This document shows, piece after piece, positions 1 to 7,556 of a DNA stretch of 11,689 nucleotides. The first letter of the stretch is position 1. Each line of letters starts with the position of its first letter. The notes beneath the pieces were generated by a model. It did no database searches. It had not been told where the DNA came from and saw only the letters and a program-made list of their open reading frames with translations. Made by a program: the position numbers and the translations under genes. The stretch is taken from positions 1 through 11,689 of the forward strand of contig QMSC01000027.1 of assembly GCA_003649515.1 (NCBI GenBank), written 5' to 3'. This stretch comes from Thermoprotei archaeon (GTDB lineage Archaea; Thermoproteota; Thermoprotei; Thermofilales; B20-G17).

Positions 1-2861
1 CCATCAGGCATCTCTTCTTCCTCAAACTCTTCCAGGTTTTCTACACGTTCTCTATAGCCGGTCTCGAGGTCCTTTAGTCTCGTGTACAGGTAGGAGAAGA
101 ATATTACGGCTTCGTCTTCCTTTATCTTCACTGGAAGAGAGTAAGTCTTGCCTGCATACGTTGTTAGGATTTTCTCTTCTCTTTTTTCTCTCTCTTTCTC
201 CTGCATTTTTATCCTCCTTACTTTGGAGGGAGTATACATCATTGCAGCGTTTAGCGCCGGCTTAAAGGAGGCTATCATAGCGACGAGAACCGATATAAGT
301 ATGGCAATGATACTCCAATACCACTCAAGTTTCTCTCTAACTAAGAGGTTTTGCGTGCGTGCGGTCACGGTCATGAGTCTGAAGGTTACTAGTCCTGCGA
401 TGTATCCTAGTCCTCCTGAAATGAGGCCGTATACTATGGACTCTGCCAGGAATAGTATGGCTATGTGCATCGGATTGAAGCCTATTGCGTTAAATACGAA
501 TATCTCACGTCTTCTCTCATTGACTATGCTGTACATGGACACGAGGACGTTAAATACAACTATTAAGATTGGGACAACGAAATCTATATTACTTGTCAGG
601 ATGTTCTCAACTTTCTGTCCGAAGAACAGCTTGATACACCTATCTCCTATATTTACATAGGCGTAGTAGTCCTCCCCTTTCCTCTCAATGTACGAGTTCG
701 CGAGTTCCTTAAGGACTTTAGGTTCTCCCAAGACGACTATTTCATATATTTGGAAGACTGCGGAAAGCTCTGCTCCCTTTTCTACAAGGACCTCTTTCAC
801 TAGGTACTCCCAGTTCATTATTAGTATGTCTGTTGAGTTTGCTGGAGCGAACTTACCCTTAACCTTAACTAGGGGCTTAATTGAATCGCCGTCTATGTCC
901 ACTATTAAGTCTAATCTTGCCTCATCGAAAATTCCCGCAACAATGCAAGTCTCTACTTTGGGTACTTCAAGTCCGCGCCTGTATACTGTAATTTCTATGC
1001 TGTCCCCTACTCTGACTTCAAGCTTCCTTGCAAGAGTTGAAGGTATGTATATGGCGTTAGGTTGGCTCAGCTTATCTACGTTGCCCTCAATTAGTATCCT
1101 TGAGATCCCCGTAACTTTATCCTCTACAGGAGAAAGGCCTAAAATAGCCTTTATTCCAGTGTATTTTACTTTTCCTTTAGTGACCGTGATTACTAATATT
1201 TGTTGAGGATCGTTGAAAACTCTAACTGCCATGTTTTCTTTACCAACTTTCCCTTCAAGCCACTTATAATCTGAGAAGAATCCTAGGGGACTGGGAGTAG
1301 TTCCGCTTACCACGTGTTTTATGAGCAGGAAATTGCCCCTTATGTTAGAGGGAACGTCCTCACTCCAGATGCCGTAAACTGATGAGATTGACGCAAGCAC
1401 GGTGAAGGCCCATATAAGGGCAGCTAGGGAGAAGACCGTTATGAGGGTTCTTGTCTTCTTTAGCCTAGAGAAGCGCTTAGCTATTGAAAAGGTAATAGCG
1501 GCTATGGATCCCTTTCTTAAGGCTCCGGGGAGCTCTGCCTCCTTTACCTTACTAGGAAGGTAGAATATCAGGAAAGCTATGCCTAGGAAAGCCGATCCCA
1601 CCGAGATAAGGAATAGGTCTCTTCGGTTACTCCACAATAATGGGAAGCCTGGATAAGCATAGACGAAGATGAGTAAGAATAGAGCAAAGAACGCTACGAA
1701 TGAAAGAAACTTCTTTCGAGGATCTTCAAAGAAGTAGAATGCCATAGTGACCGCAAAGGCTCCTATGAAGTATGAGAGCATAGGAGCTCCTTCAAGCGCT
1801 ACTGTCTTTAAGAAGAAAAGCCTACCAGCAACGCTTTGAGTAGCTATGACGTAAGCTTTCTCAAGTTTTTCAAGTATTTGCTCTGCTGGCTGACGATTTT
1901 CAAAATCGACTCTTGCTTCCTCTACGAGTGCTACAGCCTTAGATAGTTCAGTCCTTTCGGGAGCAAGGTAGAATCCTATGCTTTCCAACTCTTCAATAAG
2001 CATCTCCGTGATGGCTACGTCTCTTCTAACGTCCTCGATCACGCGTTTCAAGGACTCCCATAAAAGATCCAGTACCGTTACTTCACCCGATTTTAAGTTG
2101 AGAGGCTTTAGAGGATCACCAAGTGTGAACACAAGCTTACGAATTGGCTCCTGTAGGAATGGAGGTCTTCTGCGATCAATAACACTTGTCTCAACTTTTA
2201 CGATGACGTCCTGATAGGCTGGAACTATAACAGTATCGACTGTTAAAATGCCTTCAGGAAGCTTCTTTTCTCTTAATCCTCTTCGATATACAACGATGAA
2301 GGGTGACCCCCTTCCATACACGTCTATTATGAGGGGCTTTGTTTCAAAGACCTTTCCGACCTCAAATTCTCTTTTGTATATTGCTTTACCTGCATCCAGT
2401 ACCTTCCTTAGAGGCTTTCCTTCAGCTCCTAAGACCTCAACTACGTAGTATCCTCTCCACTCACCACCTACATACATTACCATTCCGCTTACGTGTACGA
2501 AGGCTGCAGGGTATATCGTAAAGTTTACTACAGCCTCTTTGAGGTCCTCAAAGCTTAAGTCGATCATTTCCGGAACGTGGCTTAGCCCTTTCCCATCCTC
2601 TGTAAGTGGGAAAATATACACAAGATACCGGCCGCCCTGTGGAACCGTTACTGAAAAGAGGCCTTCTGGATCAGTTTTCACTAAGCCTTTAATCGTAAAT
2701 TCTCTGGCGTCAAATACGACTACTAGCGTGTTGTTATGCGGCTTTCCGTCGTATGTCTTAACGAATCCCTTTATAGTCACCGTTGGCTGTGCATTTGCCA
2801 TATATGTGGAGGCAAGGACTAGGAATAGCAATAGTAGAGATGACAGTATTAATTTCCTCAA
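1..2861 (-). CDS. FtsX/MacB-type membrane permease with exported N-terminal beta domain (3' end outside window)
   Basis: The frame is open from a TTG at 2861 to the window edge: 953 codons, with no stop seen. Residues 1-24 are a signal peptide (Arg-Lys, a Leu-rich core, cleavage after Ala-Asn-Ala). Residues about 27-90 look like a carboxypeptidase-regulatory/transthyretin-like beta domain, followed by more beta-rich sequence and a charged helical stretch (about 262-345). Membrane segments lie near 361-380, 386-408, 418-438 and 474-496. An extracytoplasmic domain (about 497-755) comes next, then three helices near 757-775, 793-825 and 846-874. The stretch from 775, with NERRREIFVFNAIGF and then an ESIVYGLISGGLGYIAG helix, is the classic FtsX-domain signature. 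FtsX/MacB permeases pair with an ABC ATPase for export or mechanotransmission; none is visible here, but it could lie beyond position 1. GTG at 2873 is an alternative start, but GAGGTG at 2876-2871 lies nine bases before TTG and suits it better as a ribosome binding site. The substrate is unknown. Confidence 0.85.
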   Translation of the reverse strand, partial: MRKLILSSLLLLFLVLASTYMANAQPTVTIKGFVKTYDGKPHNNTLVVVFDAREFTIKGLVKTDPEGLFSVTVPQGGRYLVYIFPLTEDGKGLSHVPEMIDLSFEDLKEAVVNFTIYPAAFVHVSGMVMYVGGEWRGYYVVEVLGAEGKPLRKVLDAGKAIYKREFEVGKVFETKPLIIDVYGRGSPFIVVYRRGLREKKLPEGILTVDTVIVPAYQDVIVKVETSVIDRRRPPFLQEPIRKLVFTLGDPLKPLNLKSGEVTVLDLLWESLKRVIEDVRRDVAITEMLIEELESIGFYLAPERTELSKAVALVEEARVDFENRQPAEQILEKLEKAYVIATQSVAGRLFFLKTVALEGAPMLSYFIGAFAVTMAFYFFEDPRKKFLSFVAFFALFLLIFVYAYPGFPLLWSNRRDLFLISVGSAFLGIAFLIFYLPSKVKEAELPGALRKGSIAAITFSIAKRFSRLKKTRTLITVFSLAALIWAFTVLASISSVYGIWSEDVPSNIRGNFLLIKHVVSGTTPSPLGFFSDYKWLEGKVGKENMAVRVFNDPQQILVITVTKGKVKYTGIKAILGLSPVEDKVTGISRILIEGNVDKLSQPNAIYIPSTLARKLEVRVGDSIEITVYRRGLEVPKVETCIVAGIFDEARLDLIVDIDGDSIKPLVKVKGKFAPANSTDILIMNWEYLVKEVLVEKGAELSAVFQIYEIVVLGEPKVLKELANSYIERKGEDYYAYVNIGDRCIKLFFGQKVENILTSNIDFVVPILIVVFNVLVSMYSIVNERRREIFVFNAIGFNPMHIAILFLAESIVYGLISGGLGYIAGLVTFRLMTVTARTQNLLVREKLEWYWSIIAILISVLVAMIASFKPALNAAMMYTPSKVRRIKMQEKEREKREEKILTTYAGKTYSLPVKIKEDEAVIFFSYLYTRLKDLETGYRERVENLEEFEEEEMPD

Positions 2862-2870
2862 GGATTTTCG

Positions 2871-2876
2871 CACCTC
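2871..2876 (-). promoter_or_regulatory. Ribosome binding site GAGGTG for the FtsX-type gene
   Basis: GAGGTG, complementary to the archaeal 16S 3' end, ends nine bases before TTG 2861. The in-frame GTG 2873 lies inside this motif, so the site favours TTG as the start. Confidence 0.6.
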
Positions 2877-2918
2877 TCCTTCCAGTTTCTAGAGACCATA
2901 CAATTAAACTCTCATCGC

Positions 2919-2926
2919 TTTAAAAA
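2919..2926 (-). promoter_or_regulatory. TATA box of the FtsX-type gene
   Basis: On the minus strand this reads TTTTTAAA. It would place transcription start near 2893, about 30 bases before the TTG start. It lies within the palindrome at 2920-2935. Confidence 0.5.
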
Positions 2927-2935
2927 CGTTTTTAA
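2920..2935. repeat. 16-bp perfect palindrome over the TATA box
   Basis: TTAAAAACGTTTTTAA equals its own reverse complement. It covers the TATA element of the FtsX-type gene, a typical place for a repressor operator. It may also be chance in AT-rich DNA. Confidence 0.45.
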
Positions 2936-3043
2936 CAACCTCGCGTTGAGAGAATCCTCCAGGGAAATTCATGATTATATGAGGGTCTCAGGTTCTTCTA
3001 AAGAGCAACGTATTACCGCGTAATGGGGATATCAGACTTTGTC

Positions 3044-3103
3044 TCAGAGCCTAGCCTGCTCGTCACAGGCTTAAAAGCCTCAGCGCTCTCAGACCTTCTT
3101 CAT
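3044..3103 (-). ncRNA. Candidate archaeal box C/D guide sRNA
   Basis: Read on the minus strand, the four boxes come in order with normal spacing: C box ATGAAGA (3103-3097, one mismatch to RTGATGA), a 13-nt spacer, D' box CTGA (3083-3080), a 13-nt linker, C' box GTGACGA (3066-3060, one mismatch), a 12-nt spacer, and D box CTGA (3047-3044). The TGA needed for the kink-turn is kept in both C boxes. Flanks ATCAG (3110-3106) and CTGAT (3035-3031) could close a terminal stem. A TATA-like element sits about 26 bases upstream. Box C/D sRNAs guide 2'-O-methylation of rRNA or tRNA at the base opposite the fifth nucleotide upstream of D or D'. The guides are AGGTCTGAGAGCG (D') and GCAGGCTAGGCT (D); I could not assign targets from memory. 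The linker could form a small GGCT/AGCC hairpin, so an unrelated stem-loop is the alternative. Confidence 0.5.
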
Positions 3104-3128
3104 TACTGATTTTCTTTAAAGAGGGCAA

Positions 3129-3136
3129 TAAATAAA
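3129..3136 (-). promoter_or_regulatory. TATA-like box upstream of the candidate sRNA
   Basis: TTTATTTA on the minus strand, just after the infB stop codon. Its centre is about 26 bases before the expected 5' end of the candidate sRNA (about 3107), the normal archaeal TATA-to-start distance. Confidence 0.4.
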
Positions 3137-3150
3137 CATATTGGAGATCA

Positions 3151-4950
3151 CTAGCCTATCTCTGATTCCTCAGCTTTTCTTCTTAGCTTTTCTATTTTTA
3201 TGAATTCTATCTCACTGAGCAACTTAAGGTCCTCCTCGGGCATTGACTCAGCTAGATTTCTTAGTTTTTCTATGTGTTCAAAAGGCACATCCACGTACAA
3301 GACATCTCCTTCTTTCACATGCCTACCTATCATTATGTTACCTCTTATTGAAATTGCGACTTCCGATCCCGCCTTAGCCTCTTCAACAACGTTTCCTCTA
3401 TCCTGTATTTGCATTATTCGACCTACGCTTTTCCCATCTTTTCTCATTAAGGGAACTCCCGGTTTAAGCGTGCCCTCAAGAACTTTAATTCCGACTATTG
3501 CAGGATTTCGTCTGCGGAAAACGTATCCGGGGAGGATTTGTATTTTGGCAGGGTATATGAGCTTGGAGAGCTGTACCTTTAAGTCTGAGAGTTTAGTTTC
3601 CCTATACCACTCTAAGTAGTCCTCCAATAACCTGTAAATTATGTTACTTTTAAATATCCTCACGTGATTTCGCTTAGCTTCTATCAGAGCTTCTTCTGTC
3701 ACCTTAACATTAAACGCGAGGATTACACCTAAGTATTTGTTATCCTTTCTCACTAGGCTGGCTTCCACGATATCGCGTTTAACTACAGGCCCTATGTCGG
3801 CATATCTGATAGGAATGTTGTGCCGCCTAACGTAGCCTATTAAAGCCTCTAGAGAGCCTAGTGTATCAGCTTTTATCACAACCCCTAGTATTTCGCTTTG
3901 AAACCTTATGCTGGCTATTTCTTCCGTAACAAGTTTGGTGGCTTCCTTAACGGCTTCTTCGCTCCAGGCAGCTATAATTGGAGCTCCTGCAACTGCTCTG
4001 TCAAGATTAGATGCTACTATTTTCACTCCTGCTGCTGCAGGTATAAAGTTAACATGCCGGAATCTATCCTCTGGCGATCTCATCTCATCCATAGGCTTAG
4101 GTACAAGTATGGCACGTATCTTAGTTATGACTGGTTCACGTAGCCCTCCAACGACTATTGTGTCTCCCTTTCTAAGAACGCCTTCATATATTATGACGTC
4201 AATAGTAGTTCCTAGTCCTACTTCTTCCTTTACTTCCAAAACAACTCCTTTAGCTGGTCCCTTGGCCGTTTTAAGATATTCTAGCATAAACCTTTGCGTT
4301 ATCCCTGCGAGCACCATAAGTAGGTCTGGAATGCCTTCGCCCGTTATCGCGCTCGTAGGGACTATTGCAACGACCTTTGTGAAGTCTCTAATTCTATCGT
4401 ATCTATCGCTACGAAATCCAAGCCTTCTCATCTCGTCTATGATACTGTACAGTCGCTCTTCTAACCTGACGACGACGTCTTCTTTCTGTAGCCGCACACT
4501 TTCGATGAAGCTCTTTCCAGGATGAGATTTCCAACCTGGGAGTTTATCGAGCTTATTGGCGGCTATTAGGAACGGGGTTTTTCGAACCTTCAAGATTTCT
4601 ATGCTTTCATAGGTCTGCTGTTCGAATCCCCTATTTATGTCAATAACTAATATTGCTATGTCTGCGATGCTTCCTCCCCTTCTTCTTAAGTTCACGAATG
4701 CTTCATGACCCGGCGTGTCGATCACCAAGAGACCGGGTATCTTTATATCGGTTTTAATGAACCTTAGGAGAGGTCCACAAATCTTCTCTAGTGCACGCCA
4801 TGGAAGGAAGGATGCACCAATATGCTGGGTCATGGTTCCTGGTTCTTTCAGAGCCACGGCAGTCCCCCTTATCTTATCGAGTAACGTGGTCTTTCCAACG
4901 TCTACGTGGCCTAGCACCACTACTATTGGCGACCGTATCCATTTCTCCAT
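3151..4950 (-). CDS. infB: Translation initiation factor aIF5B (IF-2 family GTPase)
   Basis: This 599-residue GTPase promotes ribosomal subunit joining and positions initiator tRNA in archaea. The G domain is complete: P-loop GHVDVGKT at 14-21, switch I Thr in TMTQHIGA near 41, DTPGHE at 78-83, NKLD at 132-135 and a SAITGEG G5 motif near 203. The beta-barrel, linker and C-terminal domains follow, including a VVIKADTLGSLEAL stretch typical of aIF5B/eIF5B. The length fits archaeal aIF5B, which lacks the long eukaryotic N-terminus. No intein interrupts the GTPase motifs, although some archaeal infB genes carry one. ATG 4950 is preceded by GGTGAT at 4959-4954, a well-spaced ribosome binding site. 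The gene is divergent from the small gene at 5084 and is followed by the candidate sRNA. Confidence 0.98.
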   Translation of the reverse strand: MEKWIRSPIVVVLGHVDVGKTTLLDKIRGTAVALKEPGTMTQHIGASFLPWRALEKICGPLLRFIKTDIKIPGLLVIDTPGHEAFVNLRRRGGSIADIAILVIDINRGFEQQTYESIEILKVRKTPFLIAANKLDKLPGWKSHPGKSFIESVRLQKEDVVVRLEERLYSIIDEMRRLGFRSDRYDRIRDFTKVVAIVPTSAITGEGIPDLLMVLAGITQRFMLEYLKTAKGPAKGVVLEVKEEVGLGTTIDVIIYEGVLRKGDTIVVGGLREPVITKIRAILVPKPMDEMRSPEDRFRHVNFIPAAAGVKIVASNLDRAVAGAPIIAAWSEEAVKEATKLVTEEIASIRFQSEILGVVIKADTLGSLEALIGYVRRHNIPIRYADIGPVVKRDIVEASLVRKDNKYLGVILAFNVKVTEEALIEAKRNHVRIFKSNIIYRLLEDYLEWYRETKLSDLKVQLSKLIYPAKIQILPGYVFRRRNPAIVGIKVLEGTLKPGVPLMRKDGKSVGRIMQIQDRGNVVEEAKAGSEVAISIRGNIMIGRHVKEGDVLYVDVPFEHIEKLRNLAESMPEEDLKLLSEIEFIKIEKLRRKAEESEIG

Positions 4951-5023
4951 ACTATCACCTGAGGCAAAATATCTAGGAGTTTTACTTAACTCTTTTCTTA
5001 GAAGGCCTCCCCTTTAGGAAGGT

Positions 5024-5031
5024 AATAAATA
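5024..5031. promoter_or_regulatory. Possible shared TATA element between infB and the divergent small gene
   Basis: AATAAATA on plus reads TATTTATT on minus. It would give starts near 5054 for the plus gene (start codon 5084) and near 5001 for infB (start codon 4950). It is the best TATA match in this 133-bp divergent gap. Use in both directions is an inference. Confidence 0.35.
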
Positions 5032-5083
5032 GAGGTCAAGACAATTATGTGATTTGTAGAATAGAATAGTAGGTGCATAAGAG

Positions 5084-5431
5084 GTGGGAGAGCTAAGCTT
5101 TAAAGCTATTATCGCGTCGAAGACTCTCATTACAAGTCCTTTAGGAGAACACTTAGTCAAGCTAGAACTCATGGAGGAGCGGGAAATGCCAGGTCCGATC
5201 GTAGCTGCTCAAAACTCCTCAACAGAGCTTATGCGGGAAATAATGCCCATTGTAAATCAAGTTATGAGGTCTCTGGTACCTAAAGCTAAGATAACTATGC
5301 CCCGTCTCACACTCTTTTTAACGGAGGATGAGTGGGATAGCATTGTCAGAAAACCCGATATAGGCGAGGAGGTCGATGTTAAAATAAAAGAAGACGAAAG
5401 CGGAATCACAATAAAAATTCTAAAACCCTAG
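5084..5431 (+). CDS. Small conserved-looking archaeal protein of unknown function (115 aa)
   Basis: I do not recognise this protein with certainty. It is soluble, with no signal peptide or membrane helix. It has an N-terminal beta-hairpin-like region (KAIIASKTLI ... HLVKLELMEER), a central helix with Met and Val (about 48-67), then RLTLFLTEDEWD (about 74-85) and a C-terminal beta strand pair rich in Asp, Glu and Lys. The size and the final TEDEW-then-beta pattern vaguely recall arcadin-1, a small protein linked to crenactin in Thermoproteota, but that is a weak impression. GTG 5084 is chosen because AGGTG at 5071-5075 lies eight bases upstream. It starts divergently from infB and ends 50 bases from the convergent rpoK. 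Confidence 0.75.
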   Translation: MGELSFKAIIASKTLITSPLGEHLVKLELMEEREMPGPIVAAQNSSTELMREIMPIVNQVMRSLVPKAKITMPRLTLFLTEDEWDSIVRKPDIGEEVDVKIKEDESGITIKILKP

Positions 5432-5435
5432 GGAG

Positions 5436-5450
5436 ATATTTAATAAATAT
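5436..5450. terminator. AT-rich inverted repeat between convergent genes
   Basis: Seven-base arms ATATTTA/TAAATAT around one central A, four bases after the stop of the plus gene and 31 bases from the rpoK stop. A pure A/T stem with a one-base loop is weak as an RNA hairpin, but its place between two converging genes and the nearby T-rich runs suggest a termination region. Confidence 0.3.
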
Positions 5451-5481
5451 TAGTATAAATAATTTTACCGGCTTCAAAGAT

Positions 5482-5751
5482 TTAGCTTATTTCTAAATAC
5501 TTTAATGGTATATCTTGGTAGGTATTGTTAGGCAATCTTCTTCTTACTATTATGGGAAGGACCTTAGCTTTCAATTCTAGTAACGCTATTTCAATGGGGT
5601 CTTTAACGTGTGGGGGTAGCTTTATTAACACAGGGGCTCCTAAAGATATTTGCAGGGCTCGTGCGCCAATTATTCTAGCCTTCTCATATCGCGTTAGCTT
5701 TAGGGGGCCTATTCTTACTAGGCTTCGAGTTCTTAGTGGCATTTTATTCAC
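5482..5751 (-). CDS. rpoK: DNA-directed RNA polymerase subunit K (Rpo6, RPB6/omega homologue)
   Basis: Rpo6 stabilises the RNA polymerase core and is the archaeal counterpart of eukaryotic RPB6 and bacterial omega. The family core is clear at 20-42 (TRYEKARIIGARALQIS followed by LGAPVLI), and the C-terminal part has the conserved IIVRRRLPN. At 89 residues the length is normal for archaea. The listed start is GTG 5751, which overlaps the thermosome stop by eight bases. ATG 5742, three codons later and just past that stop, is equally possible and gives 86 residues. GGGAG at 5759-5755 is the only visible ribosome binding site and lies closer to GTG than ideal, 12 bases from ATG. It is almost certainly co-transcribed with the thermosome gene. 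Confidence 0.95.
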   Translation of the reverse strand: MNKMPLRTRSLVRIGPLKLTRYEKARIIGARALQISLGAPVLIKLPPHVKDPIEIALLELKAKVLPIIVRRRLPNNTYQDIPLKYLEIS

Positions 5752-7378
5752 TTTCTCCCTCTTTCTTCTCTTCTTTCTCTTTCGGAGGTGATGCTGCTAT
5801 AATATCATCTATGCGCAGGATCATTTCTGCAGCTTCTGTTGCTGATTTGAGCTTCTGCTTTACGACTATTGCTGGTTCAAATACCTTAAGCTTAAACATA
5901 TCAGCTACTTTAGCGTTGATTACGTCGACGCCGGTCCAAATTTCGCCCTTTTCATGCCTATTACGAAGCTCCACTATAGCTTCTATAGGCTCCATTCCAG
6001 CGTTCTGAGCAAGTATTGTAGGTATTGATTCGAGCGCTTCCGCGTACTTTAACACGGCTAGTTGTTCTTTGCTACCAAGAGTTGCAGCATATTCTCTTAA
6101 GCGTCTTGCTATTTCTATATCTGGAGCTCCACCGCCAGCCATTATTCTCGGTTCATGCACGACGTTTCTAATCACACAGAGGGCGTCATGTATGGCGCGC
6201 TCTACCTCGTCAACTATGTGCTCCGCTCCTCCTCTTACCAGTATTGTAACTGCACGCGGATTAGGACATTGTTCAATGAATACCATCCTATCTTCTCCTA
6301 CCTTCCTCTCCTCCACTAGACCTGCTGCGCCCAGATCGTTTTCGCTAAGGTCTTCTATGTTCGTAACTATTCGTGCCCCTGTCGCTTTTGCTATTCTCTC
6401 AATATCGGATCTCTTAACTCTTCGCACAGCCATTATCCCCTTCTTCGCTAGGTAGTGCTGTGCGAGGTCGTCTATTCCCTTTTGTGTTATTACAACTGTG
6501 GCTCCGACCGACGCTATTTTATCTACCATTTTCTTAAGGATTTCCGCCTCCTGTTCGAGGAACGCCCTTAGTTGCTCCGGGCTTGTTACTCTTATTTTAG
6601 CGCTCCACTCAGGTTTTTCTATTTCAAGAGGTGTGTCGAGTAGGGCTATTTTTGCGTTCTCCACATGCTTTGGCATATCGGGGTGAACTACCTCCTTATC
6701 TAGAACGATTCCCTTAATGAGGGTAGTGTCCTCTATTGATTCTCCTTTCTTCTTCTCTACCTTAACGTCGTCTAAGTCGACCTTCAGTGATCCGTCAGGT
6801 AGTTTCTGTACTACATGAAGTATTGCGTCTACCGCTAAGTTGGCTAGAAAGTCCCTATATTCAGCGACGACCTTACTAGCTAGTGCAGTTGCAGCTACTT
6901 GTTTTAAGGTTTCTCTCTCCAAAGGATCAACTTTCACTGCAATTTCGTCGACTATTTTTAAGGAATATTCCATGGCTTTCTTAAAGCCGCTAATGATAAT
7001 CGTGGGGTGAATGTTTTCGTCAAGTAGGTCTCCTGCATTCTTAAGCAATTCTCCTGCCAGCACGACTACGCTAGTGGTTCCATCTCCAACCTCTTCGTCC
7101 TGAGCTTTTGCTACTTCTACTAACATCTTGGCGGCAGGATGTTGTACATCCATTTCCTTGAGAATTGTGGCGCCGTCACCTGTAATTGTGGCGCTACCAA
7201 ATGCATCAACCAAAAGCTTATCCATTCCTCGAGGACCTAGAGAGGAAGCTAGGGTCTCTGCTATGATTCTCGCTGCAAGAATATTCGTTCTTCGAGCTTC
7301 ATCACCTACAGTCCTCGTAGTGCCTTCCTTTAGAATTAGCGCAGGAATAGCGGTTCTTCGAGTCGTGGGCTGAGCCAT
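5744..7378 (-). CDS. Thermosome subunit (group II chaperonin)
   Basis: This 544-residue ATPase forms the double-ring cytosolic chaperonin that folds proteins in archaea (CCT/TRiC homologue). Equatorial-domain nucleotide motifs are intact: LGPRGMDK at 48-54, ITGDGATIL at 65-73, GDGTT at 98-102 and, towards the C-terminus, GGGAPDIEIA and WTGVDVINA. The C-terminal tail is acidic and lysine-rich (KEKEEKKEGESE), as in many thermosomes. An in-frame GTG at 7387 would add three residues, but it is part of GGTGA (7388-7384), a ribosome binding site five bases before ATG 7378, so I choose ATG. I cannot tell alpha from beta, and other subunits may be encoded elsewhere. It is the first gene of an operon with rpoK. 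Confidence 0.98.
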   Translation of the reverse strand: MAQPTTRRTAIPALILKEGTTRTVGDEARRTNILAARIIAETLASSLGPRGMDKLLVDAFGSATITGDGATILKEMDVQHPAAKMLVEVAKAQDEEVGDGTTSVVVLAGELLKNAGDLLDENIHPTIIISGFKKAMEYSLKIVDEIAVKVDPLERETLKQVAATALASKVVAEYRDFLANLAVDAILHVVQKLPDGSLKVDLDDVKVEKKKGESIEDTTLIKGIVLDKEVVHPDMPKHVENAKIALLDTPLEIEKPEWSAKIRVTSPEQLRAFLEQEAEILKKMVDKIASVGATVVITQKGIDDLAQHYLAKKGIMAVRRVKRSDIERIAKATGARIVTNIEDLSENDLGAAGLVEERKVGEDRMVFIEQCPNPRAVTILVRGGAEHIVDEVERAIHDALCVIRNVVHEPRIMAGGGAPDIEIARRLREYAATLGSKEQLAVLKYAEALESIPTILAQNAGMEPIEAIVELRNRHEKGEIWTGVDVINAKVADMFKLKVFEPAIVVKQKLKSATEAAEMILRIDDIIAASPPKEKEEKKEGESE

Positions 7379-7414
7379 ATGTTTCACCGCGTTGTAAAAT
7401 GAAGAATACGCTTC

Positions 7415-7420
7415 TATATA
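7415..7420 (-). promoter_or_regulatory. TATA box of the thermosome-rpoK operon
   Basis: TATATA on the minus strand, preceded by a purine-rich AAAGAA that may be the BRE. It predicts a start near 7394 and a leader of about 15 bases holding the GGTGA site. I see no clear heat-shock operator. Confidence 0.6.
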
Positions 7421-7511
7421 TTCTTTACTGCTCTTTTTTGCCTGGTGATTTTAATATTTATTATTTCAGTCCATATTTCTTTCTGATTTTACCAAATGAG
7501 GCCGCGAATAC

Positions 7512-7539
7512 TTTTATTTTAATGTACGTGCCTTAAATA
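7512..7539 (+). promoter_or_regulatory. Promoter region of the signal peptidase-acetyltransferase pair
   Basis: There are two TATA-like elements: TTTTATTTT at 7512-7520 (start near 7543, leader of about 14 bases) and TTAAATA at 7533-7539 (start near ATG 7557, giving a leaderless message). No good ribosome binding site precedes ATG 7557, which fits a leaderless or very short leader. Confidence 0.4.
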
Positions 7540-7556
7540 GACTGGCTTTGGGATCC

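Noticed and set aside
148..2892. Several plus-strand open frames of 60-172 codons opposite the FtsX-type gene
   Set aside because: The minus strand carries one unbroken 953-codon frame with signal peptide, membrane helices and an FtsX motif; the plus frames are rich in Ser/Thr/Leu and show no domain logic.
3011..3023. ATTAC/GTAAT inverted repeat around CGC downstream of the candidate sRNA
   Set aside because: Five-base arms with a three-base loop are too short to support a call; no T run follows on the minus strand.
3200..5017. Plus-strand frames within infB, the longest about 205 codons
   Set aside because: They are antisense to a clearly recognisable aIF5B with intact GTPase motifs.
7376..7387. 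GTG 7387 as thermosome start
   Set aside because: It forms part of GGTGA, the ribosome binding site correctly spaced for ATG 7378.
7443..7492. Possible second C/D-like RNA in the thermosome-signal peptidase gap (GGTGATTTT ... CTGATTTTACC, plus strand)
   Set aside because: The C box has two or more mismatches, no D'/C' pair is visible, and the stretch is low-complexity A/T promoter DNA.
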